DNA of 57,541 bases, taken from Bacteroidales bacterium. Lineage in GTDB: Bacteria; Bacteroidota; Bacteroidia; Bacteroidales; Paludibacteraceae. A model generated the notes under the pieces. That model saw only the letters and a list, made by a program, of their open reading frames with translations. It was not told the origin of the DNA and made no database searches. Within the stretch, counting starts at the first letter, position 1. Every line of letters begins with the position of its first letter. The position numbers were made by a program, and so were the translations under genes. This document shows positions 18,909 to 27,130 of this stretch, piece after piece. The stretch lies in assembly GCA_012519885.1 (NCBI GenBank), contig JAAYPI010000014.1, forward strand, positions 1-57,541, read 5' to 3'.

Positions 18909-19880
18909 ATGAATAAACTAATTATTTCGCCAGCTCCACATATACATAGTGGCGATTCTATTTCTAAAAATATGTATGCAGTACTACTTGCATTAGTACC
19001 TGCCTATTTAGTTGGTTTGTATTTTTTTGGAATTGGTGCTTTTGTTGTCAGTATTACTGCCGTTTTATCTTGTATTATTTTTGAATTTTTAATTCAAAAA
19101 TTTATTTTCAAAACTACCACTACTATCCATGATGGTTCTGCCATGCTTACGGGCTTATTATTAGCTTTTAACCTCCCATCTAACCTACCCATATGGATTA
19201 TTATTATTGGAGCATTAGTAGCGATAGGTATTGGTAAAATGAGTTTTGGAGGATTAGGTAACAATCCATTTAATCCAGCTTTAGTTGGTCGTGTATTTTT
19301 ATTAATATCTTTTCCTGTACAAATGACAACTTGGCCCAAACCAATACCATTTAATACAAGTTATTTGGATGCTGAGACTGCTGCTACACCTTTGGCTATG
19401 ATTAAATATAACTTTGGTAATTTACCAGAAAAAATGGACTTACTCATTGGTAATATGGGTGGTAGTATTGGAGAGGTATCTGCTATCGCATTAATTCTAG
19501 GAGGAATCTATTTGCTGATCAAACGTGTTATTACATGGCATATCCCAGTAAGTATGTTAGTTACTACATTTTTGTTTACAGGGATATTGCATTTGATTAA
19601 TCCTTCTTTATATGTATCTCCCGACATTCACCTGTTAACTGGAGGATTGCTATTGGGAGCTATTTTTATGGCTACTGATTATGCCACATCGCCTATGAAT
19701 ACAGTAGCACAGTTGGTATACGGAATAGGTATCGGACTGATTACAGTAACAATACGTTTATTTGGAGCCTATCCAGAGGGAGTATCTTTTGCTATATTGA
19801 TTATGAATGGTGTTACACCATTATTGAATCTATATGTTAAACCCAAACGATTTGGGGCACCAAAAACGAAAAAAAACTAA
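18909..19880 (+). CDS. rnfD: Rnf complex subunit RnfD (flavinylated membrane subunit)
   Basis: Polytopic membrane subunit that carries covalent FMN. The hydrophobic stretches fit the usual multi-helix topology, and ETAATPLAMIK matches the flavinylation site, in which the Thr of the AT-P motif bears FMN. GGLGNNPFNPALVGR is a conserved family segment. The frame extends to a TTG directly after the rnfC stop, but ATG 18909 gives the normal start MNKLIISPAPHIHSG, so I use it (323 residues). Confidence 0.94.
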   Translation: MNKLIISPAPHIHSGDSISKNMYAVLLALVPAYLVGLYFFGIGAFVVSITAVLSCIIFEFLIQKFIFKTTTTIHDGSAMLTGLLLAFNLPSNLPIWIIIIGALVAIGIGKMSFGGLGNNPFNPALVGRVFLLISFPVQMTTWPKPIPFNTSYLDAETAATPLAMIKYNFGNLPEKMDLLIGNMGGSIGEVSAIALILGGIYLLIKRVITWHIPVSMLVTTFLFTGILHLINPSLYVSPDIHLLTGGLLLGAIFMATDYATSPMNTVAQLVYGIGIGLITVTIRLFGAYPEGVSFAILIMNGVTPLLNLYVKPKRFGAPKTKKN

Positions 19881-19906
19881 AGTAGGTATTCAAAATAACA
19901 TACTAA

Positions 19907-20530
19907 ATGAAAAAATTAGAATCAAATTTGCCTAATATGGTCATGGTTTTGACTGCTATTACCTTAATAGCATCATTTTTGTTGGCAAGTGTTTATGGTG
20001 TTACTAAAGCACCAATTGAGTTGGCTAAAGAAAAAAAGAAAGAAGTCGCAATTAAAAATGTACTGCCTCCTTTTAATCGGATAGAAAATGACACAATTGA
20101 GGGAATTGTTGTATACAAAGGTTATAAAGATGCTAACTGGGTAGGAACAGCTGTAGAAAGTGTATCAAAAAATGGGTTTGGTGGAGAAATAAAAATAATT
20201 GTAGGTTTTGATGCAAAGGGATGTATTTTCAATTATACAGTTTTAGAACAAAAGGAAACGCCAGGACTAGGTACTAAAATGATAGATTGGTTTAAAACTT
20301 CAAAGAATAAGCAAAGTATTCTTGGTAAGAATATAGCTCAGGAAGAGTTAAAGGTTTCAAAAGATGGTGGAAATATTGATGCAATGACAGCATCAACGAT
20401 TAGTTCAAGGGCGTTTTTAGAAGCGGTGAATAATGCCTATTCCACCATATCACATTACGACACACATACTAGTGCTACACAAGTATCAGATGCTGCTACA
20501 GCAGCTACACCATGGGTAGAAAATAAATAA
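19907..20530 (+). CDS. rnfG: Rnf complex subunit RnfG (FMN-binding)
   Basis: Single-span periplasmic subunit with covalent FMN. N-terminal membrane helix (about 10-30), then an FMN-binding domain with KNGFGGEIKIIVGFD, ETPGLGTKM and the flavinylation motif DAMTASTISSRAF. The acceptor Thr is present, but the preceding residues are Ala-Ser where the usual motif has Gly-Ala or Ala-Ala. The tail after the domain is Thr/Ala-rich. 207 residues, 26 bp after rnfD. Confidence 0.93.
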   Translation: MKKLESNLPNMVMVLTAITLIASFLLASVYGVTKAPIELAKEKKKEVAIKNVLPPFNRIENDTIEGIVVYKGYKDANWVGTAVESVSKNGFGGEIKIIVGFDAKGCIFNYTVLEQKETPGLGTKMIDWFKTSKNKQSILGKNIAQEELKVSKDGGNIDAMTASTISSRAFLEAVNNAYSTISHYDTHTSATQVSDAATAATPWVENK

Positions 20531-20544
20531 AAACAATAGGATAC

Positions 20545-21132
20545 ATGAATGCAATTAAAATCGTTCTAAATGGGATATTAAAAGAAAATCCTGTTTTTGT
20601 TTTGTTACTGGGGATGTGCCCCACTTTAGGAACTACAAGTTCTGCTATTAATGGGCTCGGAATGGGCATAGCTACTATGTTTGTTCTTATTGGTTCAAAT
20701 ACGGTAATTTCTCTGATTAAGAATGTAATACCTGATAAAATTCGCATTCCTGCATTTGTTGTTGTCATTGCTGCATTTGTAAGTATTATTCAAATGTTAA
20801 TGGAGGCTTATTTACCAGAATTATATGCCAGTTTAGGCTTGTTTATTCCTCTTATTGTTGTAAACTGTATCGTATTAGGTAGAGCCGAAGCTTTTGCTGC
20901 CAAAAATGGCGTATTTCATTCAGCCTTAGATGGATTGGGTATGGGATTGGGGTTTTCGTTGGCATTAACCCTATTAGGATCAACAAGAGAATTACTAGGA
21001 ACAGGTAAAATATTTAATATGTTTATTTATCCAGAACATTATGGAATGCTAATTTTTGTTTTGGCACCTGGAGCGTTTATTGTTTTGGGATTCTTAATCG
21101 TCTTTGTTACAAAGCTACAAACATCAAAATAA
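20545..21132 (+). CDS. rnfE: Rnf complex subunit RnfE
   Basis: Integral membrane subunit, about six helices, homologous to NqrD. It contains LLGMCPTLGTTSSAINGLGMG and the half-helix segment NCIVLGRAEAFA; the Cys residues in these two places belong to the intramembrane iron site shared with RnfA. Distinguished from RnfA by the GMCPTLG start and the AEAFA signature. 195 residues, 14 bp after rnfG. Confidence 0.94.
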   Translation: MNAIKIVLNGILKENPVFVLLLGMCPTLGTTSSAINGLGMGIATMFVLIGSNTVISLIKNVIPDKIRIPAFVVVIAAFVSIIQMLMEAYLPELYASLGLFIPLIVVNCIVLGRAEAFAAKNGVFHSALDGLGMGLGFSLALTLLGSTRELLGTGKIFNMFIYPEHYGMLIFVLAPGAFIVLGFLIVFVTKLQTSK

Positions 21133-21139
21133 ATACATC

Positions 21140-21712
21140 ATGAGTTATATCATTATTTTTATCGCAGCTGTTTTTGTAAACAACATTGTATTATCACAAT
21201 TTTTAGGTATTTGTCCGTTCTTGGGGGTATCTAAAAAAATTAACACTGCCCTTGGAATGAGTGGTGCGGTAGCCTTTGTAATGACAATTTCAACCATTAT
21301 TACGTATTTGCTACAAAAATACGTTCTAGAACAATTTGATATTTTATTTTTACAGACCATTGTATTTATCTTAATTATTTCTGCTCTGGTACAATTAGTA
21401 GAAATTATATTAAAAAAAGTCTCTCCTCCTCTATACCAAGCATTGGGGGTATTTTTGCCATTAATAACCACCAATTGTACTATTTTAGGAGTTGCAATTA
21501 TGACAATTCAAAAAGATTACACTTTGCTTGAGGGGGTTGTTTTTGCGATATCTACAGCTCTCGGTTTTGGACTTGCTTTAGTGATATTTGCTGGTATTAG
21601 AGAACAACTTGTATTTGCAAAAATACCCAAAGCGATGCAAGGAGCACCTATAGCTTTACTAGTAGCAGGCTTATTGGCTATGGCATTTATGGGATTTACA
21701 GGTATTGTGTAA
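21140..21712 (+). CDS. rnfA: Rnf complex subunit RnfA
   Basis: Integral membrane subunit homologous to NqrE, about six helices, partner of RnfE in the ion-translocating core. Shows NNIVLSQFLGICPFLGVSKK near the start and TTNCTILGVAIM in the mirrored half, with the two Cys of the shared iron site. ATG 21140 chosen: the longer frame starts at a TTG inside rnfE and adds a polar, non-homologous leader. 190 residues, 7 bp after rnfE; it completes the set B-C-D-G-E-A. Confidence 0.94.
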   Translation: MSYIIIFIAAVFVNNIVLSQFLGICPFLGVSKKINTALGMSGAVAFVMTISTIITYLLQKYVLEQFDILFLQTIVFILIISALVQLVEIILKKVSPPLYQALGVFLPLITTNCTILGVAIMTIQKDYTLLEGVVFAISTALGFGLALVIFAGIREQLVFAKIPKAMQGAPIALLVAGLLAMAFMGFTGIV

Positions 21713-21740
21713 TTTCTATAAAAAAAAAAGAGTATGTATT

Positions 21741-22115
21741 ATGTTTAATTTTGGACTTTTAGCATCTACTACACCCTATATTGTTATGGCATTTTTATGT
21801 GCCATGTCTTATGTATGGATGTTATTTGACAAAAAACCTGCAGATCAAATAGAATATATTTCTGACCAACAACAGCTTAACTTTGATATTGAACATACTA
21901 ACAAAAATAAGGCAACTACGTATGTAGTAGCTAATGATGAGTTCAAGACTTCGCCTTGCAAATATGAAACTGTTGATTGTATCAATACTAAAACGAATAA
22001 CATTGTTTGTTTGTCTTTTTTAACTGCAAAATTATATAGTAAAACTTGTCTTACTCAACTATCCTCCATTTACCAACATTTTTATTTCTCTAGACCTCCT
22101 CCCTTTTCTTGTTAA
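21741..22115 (+). CDS. Small membrane-anchored protein of unknown function
   Basis: I do not recognise this 124-residue protein. It has one N-terminal hydrophobic segment (about residues 7-23, TPYIVMAFLCAMSYVWMLF), a polar middle with several Cys (SPCKYETVDC, IVC, KTC) and a C-terminus ending FSRPPPFSC. An N-anchored protein exposing a Cys-containing tail to the periplasm is the simplest reading. It lies 28 bp after rnfA on the same strand, so it may be co-transcribed with rnf; it is also 103 bp before a TonB receptor gene, and small anchored proteins near such receptors are common in Bacteroidetes. The start ATG 21741 avoids an overlap with rnfA. Confidence 0.55.
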   Translation: MFNFGLLASTTPYIVMAFLCAMSYVWMLFDKKPADQIEYISDQQQLNFDIEHTNKNKATTYVVANDEFKTSPCKYETVDCINTKTNNIVCLSFLTAKLYSKTCLTQLSSIYQHFYFSRPPPFSC

Positions 22116-22160
22116 TGTATTTATACAAGACACTCTGTGAAACGAGTTGTTATTTTTTTG

Positions 22161-22182
22161 TTGACATTTAACTATTTGTCAA
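22161..22182. repeat. Short inverted repeat upstream of a TonB receptor gene
   Basis: TTGACA, 10 bp, TGTCAA, centred about 48 bp before the receptor ATG. Spacing would suit a dimeric regulator, but six-base arms also occur by chance in AT-rich DNA. No clear TAnnTTTG box accompanies it. Confidence 0.25.
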
Positions 22183-22218
22183 TCAACCATTTTATTAACA
22201 TTAACATACTATTTTTTT

Positions 22219-24432
22219 ATGAAAATTATTAGTACTGCATGTCTTCTCATGCTAGTATCCTTTTTCGTTTTAGCTGACGATAAAAGTACCGTAGAACTCA
22301 ACGAATTTGTTGTAAACAGTTTGCCAAAAGAATCAGCATTTACAACACAATTGGCTACTACAAATTATACCATTGGAATGCAACAAGTTGAAAAACTTGG
22401 GGTGCAATCAATAAAAAATCTATCTGCCCATATTCCCAATTATTACTTACCAGATTATGGCTCAAAAATCACGTCATCCATGTATATTAGAGGTATAGGG
22501 AGTAGAATGAATGAACCTGCTATTGGAATGTATGTGGACAATGTGCCTTATATTCATCGTAGTGCTTTTGATATTATGTTGCATGATATACAGCAGTTTC
22601 AGTTTCTTCAAGGTCCGCAAGGAACCTTATATGGCAGAAATACGATTGGAGGGTTGATGAATATATATACGATAAGCCCTCTTGTTTACCAAGGAACAAG
22701 GTTAAACGTATCGTATGCCACATACAATGATGCCAATGTGTCTGTATCTCATTACCAAAAATTGAACGATTCATTGGGCGTAAGTATCTCTGGGTATGTT
22801 CAGCACCAGGATGGACATTTTACCAATATGGGACGAATGGAGAAAAATAAATCAGATGAATTTGGTATTAGAGGAAAACTGGAATGGAAAATGAAAAACA
22901 ATTGGCAATCAATGTTTCAAATTTCTTACGATTACACCGACCAAATAGCCTACCCGTATGCCAAATTTGACACAATAAGCAAGCAAATATATCCTATTAA
23001 CTACAACGAACAAGGTGCATATAGACGTAAAATGTTATCTTCTGGATTCACACTTCAAAAAATAACGGATAATTATGCATTTACTTCTGCAACTGGTTTT
23101 CAAAACATTACGGATAGAATGGATATAGATCAAGATTTTACTTCCGACTCTATTATGGTATTACAACAAAATCAACATTTAAAGAGCATTACGCAGGAAT
23201 TTGTATTTCGTTCAAATAATTCAAATAATTGGCAATGGGTAAATGGCTTATTTTTATTTGGAGCAAGTAATACTATCGATTCTCCGATGACATTCCAAAA
23301 AGGTGGTATAAAGATGATACAAAACTTTATGGATATGGCAAAAATGTTTAATCCCAATATGCCTACAATTACTATTTTAAATGAAGAAATGCTTGTTGCT
23401 GGATTATTTAGTAAACCATCTATTGGTGCAGCTTTGTACCACCAATCAAGCTATTCATTCACCAATAAATTCAGTGTAACCGCTGGAATTCGATTGGATT
23501 ATGAAAAAGCATTTATCGACTACGATTCGGAAGCAACCTTGCAGACAAGTGTAAAATTACCTTCCCCATTTGTTCCTGCTTTTCGGGTGGACTCAACATA
23601 TGCCGTAAAAGGCTTTAAAAGCAAAGACTTTATAGAAGTATTACCGAAAGTTGCATTACACTATAAAATAGATAATCAACACATAGTATATACTTCATTA
23701 ACCAAAGGATATAAAGCTGGAGGATATAATTATTCGATGTTTTCTGATATTTTACAAGCACAAATGCAAGGAAACAAAGATGTAACGATTGATGACAAAA
23801 TATATTATAAGCCCGAAGAATCATGGAATATTGAGGTTGGTAGTAATGGTACATTCGGTAACAATCGTTTTAATTACCAAACTGCAATTTTTTATATTCA
23901 TCACTATAACCAACAATTGAGTACAACCACTAGCAATGGAAGTCGTATGATTAGCAATGCAGAAGTAAGCCAAAGTATAGGTGGAGAACTAAGTGTAAAG
24001 GCATGTTTAAGTAAACAAATAGCGGGGTATATCCATTACGGACATACAAATGCAAGCTTTATTAAATACAATGCGAATAACATTAATTACAACAATAAAT
24101 CAATACCTTTCGCACCTAAAAACACACTCTCTTTAGGTATTGAAACTAAGGTACCAATAACCGAAGAATGGCTCGATGAAATCGTTCTTTCTGCACATTA
24201 CACAGGCATTGGTCCACTATACTGGAATGCACAAAATACGCTCTCTCAAGAATATTATGGTATTGCAAATGGCGATATAACATTCTCAAAAAATAATACA
24301 CATCTGAAATTTTGGGTCAAAAATGCACTCAATCAATCGTACAATGTGTTTTATTTTGAATCACTTGGAAATAGTTTTGTACAAAAAGGTATTCCGATAT
24401 CTTTTGGCATTCATGTGAAACACATTTTGTAA
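22219..24432 (+). CDS. TonB-dependent outer-membrane receptor (siderophore/iron-complex type)
   Basis: Energised outer-membrane importer of 737 residues. Signal peptide about 1-19 (ends VLADD), a TonB-box-like segment (STVELNEFVV), plug domain to about 155 with the signature VDNVPYIHRSAFD and LQGPQGTLYGRNTIGG, then a 22-strand-type barrel ending in hydrophobic residues (VKHIL). Unlike SusC proteins it lacks the carboxypeptidase-regulatory N-domain and has no SusD neighbour, which points to an iron-complex or similar small ligand rather than a glycan. The ligand is not predictable. A 13-bp stem terminator follows at 24441-24488. Confidence 0.85.
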   Translation: MKIISTACLLMLVSFFVLADDKSTVELNEFVVNSLPKESAFTTQLATTNYTIGMQQVEKLGVQSIKNLSAHIPNYYLPDYGSKITSSMYIRGIGSRMNEPAIGMYVDNVPYIHRSAFDIMLHDIQQFQFLQGPQGTLYGRNTIGGLMNIYTISPLVYQGTRLNVSYATYNDANVSVSHYQKLNDSLGVSISGYVQHQDGHFTNMGRMEKNKSDEFGIRGKLEWKMKNNWQSMFQISYDYTDQIAYPYAKFDTISKQIYPINYNEQGAYRRKMLSSGFTLQKITDNYAFTSATGFQNITDRMDIDQDFTSDSIMVLQQNQHLKSITQEFVFRSNNSNNWQWVNGLFLFGASNTIDSPMTFQKGGIKMIQNFMDMAKMFNPNMPTITILNEEMLVAGLFSKPSIGAALYHQSSYSFTNKFSVTAGIRLDYEKAFIDYDSEATLQTSVKLPSPFVPAFRVDSTYAVKGFKSKDFIEVLPKVALHYKIDNQHIVYTSLTKGYKAGGYNYSMFSDILQAQMQGNKDVTIDDKIYYKPEESWNIEVGSNGTFGNNRFNYQTAIFYIHHYNQQLSTTTSNGSRMISNAEVSQSIGGELSVKACLSKQIAGYIHYGHTNASFIKYNANNINYNNKSIPFAPKNTLSLGIETKVPITEEWLDEIVLSAHYTGIGPLYWNAQNTLSQEYYGIANGDITFSKNNTHLKFWVKNALNQSYNVFYFESLGNSFVQKGIPISFGIHVKHIL

Positions 24433-24440
24433 ACCCATTT

Positions 24441-24488
24441 ATACAAAGATGCATCTTTTTGATTAAATTTGCATCTTTGTATTTTTTT
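24441..24488 (+). terminator. Intrinsic terminator after the TonB receptor gene
   Basis: ATACAAAGATGCA and TGCATCTTTGTAT form a perfect 13-bp stem with a 16-nt loop, followed by a T-run. It ends just before the SdhC-like gene. Confidence 0.85.
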
Positions 24489-24499
24489 AGATTTTAAAA

Positions 24500-25117
24500 A
24501 TGAATAAACCAATTATTTCAATCATATCTAGTATTGCAGGTATTTGCACGCTCTTATTTATTGTATTACATTTAGCTGTTAACTTATTACTTATACTAGA
24601 TGCTATTGCTAACACACAGGGATATTATTACAATTCAATGCACTATTTTATGCAACATAATAGTGTAGCATATACCCTAGAAAAGACTTTTGCATTGGGT
24701 TTCGTGTTACATATTTTATTGGCAAATATACTAGCCTTTAACAAAATACGAAACAAGCAAGGTTCTAAAGACATGATAATTATGGGATTTCTTTTATTGA
24801 TATTTACGGTATTGCATGTATTGCAATTTAAAGTAAAACGGACAATAGAATACGTAGAGTTAGATGGGGTATTAAAGCCTGATATCTACCAGTTTATCAG
24901 TCATTTCTTTTCGAGTAATTGGCAATACTCCTTGCTATATATGTTTTCTGGGATATTACTTGGTGTGCATTTACAAAACGGATTTGTATCTATGATAAAA
25001 AAAATCAACATTGATAAAAAATATCAAAAATTAATCTCTATTACAATTAAAATAACGAGCTATTCCATTATGATAGGATTCTTGCTAATCCCATTGTATT
25101 TTCTTTTTTTCTCTTGA
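24500..25117 (+). CDS. SdhC-like diheme cytochrome b membrane protein, orphan
   Basis: Five-helix membrane protein of 205 residues resembling the cytochrome b558 subunit of Bacteroidetes/Bacillus succinate dehydrogenase-fumarate reductase. Four helix-embedded histidines, His24 (VLHLAVN), His71 (FVLHILLAN), His106 (VLHVLQF) and His157 (LLGVHLQNG), match the spacing of the two-heme ligand set of B. subtilis SdhC (28, 70, 113, 155), which is why I favour this family over a generic membrane protein. No flavoprotein or iron-sulfur subunit gene is adjacent: upstream is a terminated TonB receptor gene and downstream a convergent TPR gene 3 bp away. It may serve Sdh/Frd subunits encoded elsewhere or be a diverged paralogue. 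Confidence 0.6.
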   Translation: MNKPIISIISSIAGICTLLFIVLHLAVNLLLILDAIANTQGYYYNSMHYFMQHNSVAYTLEKTFALGFVLHILLANILAFNKIRNKQGSKDMIIMGFLLLIFTVLHVLQFKVKRTIEYVELDGVLKPDIYQFISHFFSSNWQYSLLYMFSGILLGVHLQNGFVSMIKKINIDKKYQKLISITIKITSYSIMIGFLLIPLYFLFFS

Positions 25118-25120
25118 TTT

Positions 25121-26647
25121 TTATTTGCAGAAAACGGCAATGACCTCAAAAGCTTTATAAAAACCAAGTTGAGATGCTTTGGAAAAATCTGCACATGCTG
25201 CATCTTTTTGAGCTAACGCTAAATAAGATACTCCTCTATTAAAAATTGCTTCTGCATAATTCATTTTATAATTCATAGCCTGTGTAAAATCTTCAATAGA
25301 GGATTGATGTTCTTGCAATCTTCCTTTAAATACACCCCTATTGTAATACGCTTCAGCAGATTCTGGGTTTAATTTGATTGCTTCATTGTAATCTAAAATA
25401 GCCCCACTAAAATCATTAAGCATATTTTTTACTATACCTCTATACATATATGCTTCAAAGAGTTGGGGATTAAACGTTATTGCTTGTGTAAAATCAGTAA
25501 TAGATCCAGATAAATCAGAAATATAGTATTTCACAATACCCCTATGATAATACGCTTCTGCATTTTTCGGAGTTAAAACAAGTAATTTGTCATAATCAGC
25601 CATTGCCGCTTTATAATTATTCATTTTACGATATAACACCCCCCTATTGTTATACGCTTCAGAAAATGATGGATTAAGCTCAATAGCTTTATTATAATCA
25701 ATTAAAGCCCCTTGATAATCATTTACACTTTCTTTGCATATTCCTCTGTTATTATAGGTTTCGGCATCATTTGAATTTAATTCTAATGCTCTATTGTAGT
25801 CAATAATTGCCCCTTGATAATCCAATAACATCATCTTCACAATACCTCTGTTATAATACGCTTTGGTATAACTTGGATTAACATCAATTGCGCTATTGTA
25901 ATCGGCAATAGCCCCTCTATAATCTACTAATTTTACTTTTGCTACCCCTCTATTATTGTAAGCTTCAGCTAGCTGAGGAGTAAACTCCAAGGCTTTGGTA
26001 TAATCAGCAATAGCCTCATTCAATTCATTAGATTTTCTATTTGCTAACCCTCTATTAAAATATACTTGAGCATACGATAATTTAATAGCTAGGGCTGTAT
26101 TATAATCAGCTATAGCTTCAGTATATTGTTCTAACTGAAATCTAGTTACCCCCCTGTTATTATAAGCTTCGGCATATTTAGGATCAATATCAATAGCTTT
26201 GGTAAAATCAGCCAATGCCGACTGAAAATCACGTAACACGTGTTTTGTAACGCCTCTGTTGTTATACACTTCAGCATACATACTGTTAAGTTGAATAGCT
26301 CTATTATAATCCTCCAATGCACTCTGGTATAATTGTATCTGATGTTTAACCACTCCTCTATTATTGTAAGCTTCGGCATAATGGGGATGTATTTCAATTG
26401 CTTTTGTGTAATCAGTTATTGCAACTTGATATTTTTTTAAATATCTATTGGCAATGCCTCGATGATTATATGCTTCAGCAAATGTGGCATCTAAAGAAAT
26501 TGCTTTTGTAAAATCAATTATAGCCGCTTCAAAGTCCAATTGTTGAGATTTGGCAAAACCACTATTGAAATAATCTTCTGACGTTTGAGTATAAGCTTTT
26601 ATAGATAGAAAAAAAAGTATAAATAAAACGAATCTATATATTTTCAT
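25121..26647 (-). CDS. Secreted protein made of 14 tetratricopeptide repeats
   Basis: Signal peptide (about 1-20, ending IKAYTQ) followed by 14 nearly contiguous 34-residue TPR units covering almost the whole 508 residues, with the recurrent signature AEAYNNRGV...YxxAIxDYxKAIELNP. No enzymatic domain. TPR arrays bind peptides or scaffold complexes; the export signal places this one in the periplasm or at the outer membrane. The first ATG of the mature-looking start is at 26647; a longer frame lacks a signal-like N-terminus. A perfect 30-bp palindrome (26669-26698) lies 21 bp upstream. The partner is unknown. Confidence 0.85.
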   Translation of the reverse strand: MKIYRFVLFILFFLSIKAYTQTSEDYFNSGFAKSQQLDFEAAIIDFTKAISLDATFAEAYNHRGIANRYLKKYQVAITDYTKAIEIHPHYAEAYNNRGVVKHQIQLYQSALEDYNRAIQLNSMYAEVYNNRGVTKHVLRDFQSALADFTKAIDIDPKYAEAYNNRGVTRFQLEQYTEAIADYNTALAIKLSYAQVYFNRGLANRKSNELNEAIADYTKALEFTPQLAEAYNNRGVAKVKLVDYRGAIADYNSAIDVNPSYTKAYYNRGIVKMMLLDYQGAIIDYNRALELNSNDAETYNNRGICKESVNDYQGALIDYNKAIELNPSFSEAYNNRGVLYRKMNNYKAAMADYDKLLVLTPKNAEAYYHRGIVKYYISDLSGSITDFTQAITFNPQLFEAYMYRGIVKNMLNDFSGAILDYNEAIKLNPESAEAYYNRGVFKGRLQEHQSSIEDFTQAMNYKMNYAEAIFNRGVSYLALAQKDAACADFSKASQLGFYKAFEVIAVFCK

Positions 26648-26668
26648 AATGCAAATTTTACAGGTTAC

Positions 26669-26698
26669 TGATAATAGCACTTTAAAGTGCTATTATCA
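26669..26698. repeat. Perfect 30-bp palindrome upstream of the TPR gene
   Basis: TGATAATAGCACTTT followed immediately by its exact reverse complement, with no spacer. It lies between the TPR start codon (26647) and the terminator at 26717-26758. It could be a dimeric operator, a leader RNA hairpin or a cruciform; it lacks the T-run of a terminator. Confidence 0.85.
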
Positions 26699-26716
26699 AT
26701 TAAACGTAAATGTAAT

Positions 26717-26758
26717 AAAAAAAAGTATCACAAATAATAGAATGTGATACTTTTTTTT
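26717..26758. terminator. Terminator after the HMA-domain gene
   Basis: A-run, AGTATCAC, 12-nt loop, GTGATACT, T-run: symmetrical and strong, about 16 bp. It ends the HYC-TonB-HMA transcript (minus strand) and isolates the TPR gene. Confidence 0.85.
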
Positions 26759-26763
26759 ACTCA

Positions 26764-27120
26764 TTACCTCATGGTTGATTCAGGATGTATTGCGTTTAAA
26801 CAACCCTCCTTACTCCCTATACAACTAACCTCTTGAATAGTAGCGACATAACCTAATTTTTTAAATACCGACAATAAATTACTTACTGAATTTTTATCAG
26901 ACATAAAAGTAATTGCAACCGTTTTATCCTTCATATTAATTTTAATTTTTTTTAATCCTTTTTCTTCTTGCATAGCTGTCGTAATTTTTTCTTTGCAAGA
27001 ATGGCAATGAATATTTACCATAAACGTTGCTGAAATTTTCTCTGCTTTTGGTTGTTGTGCTACTAGCATTGGTAAAAACACTAACAGAGATAAAATTGTA
27101 GTTATAACCTTGTTTTTCAT
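26764..27120 (-). CDS. Secreted heavy-metal-associated (HMA) domain protein
   Basis: Signal peptide (about 1-21, ending LVAQQ), then one ferredoxin-like HMA domain with the soft-metal motif CHSC (VNIHCHSCKEKI). A further Cys pair (EVSCIGSKEGC) lies near the C-terminus. Such domains bind Cu(I), Zn or similar ions; export suggests a periplasmic chaperone or scavenger. 118 residues. It is the last gene of a three-gene unit, 10 bp after a TonB receptor gene, which argues that the receptor handles a metal. Confidence 0.85.
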   Translation of the reverse strand: MKNKVITTILSLLVFLPMLVAQQPKAEKISATFMVNIHCHSCKEKITTAMQEEKGLKKIKINMKDKTVAITFMSDKNSVSNLLSVFKKLGYVATIQEVSCIGSKEGCLNAIHPESTMR

Positions 27121-27130
27121 ATTTATATAT

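Noticed and set aside
25121-26647. Regular 102-bp periodicity that could be taken as a minisatellite or CRISPR-like array
   Set aside because: It is the coding repeat of 34-residue TPR units in one open frame, with diverged third positions and no spacers.
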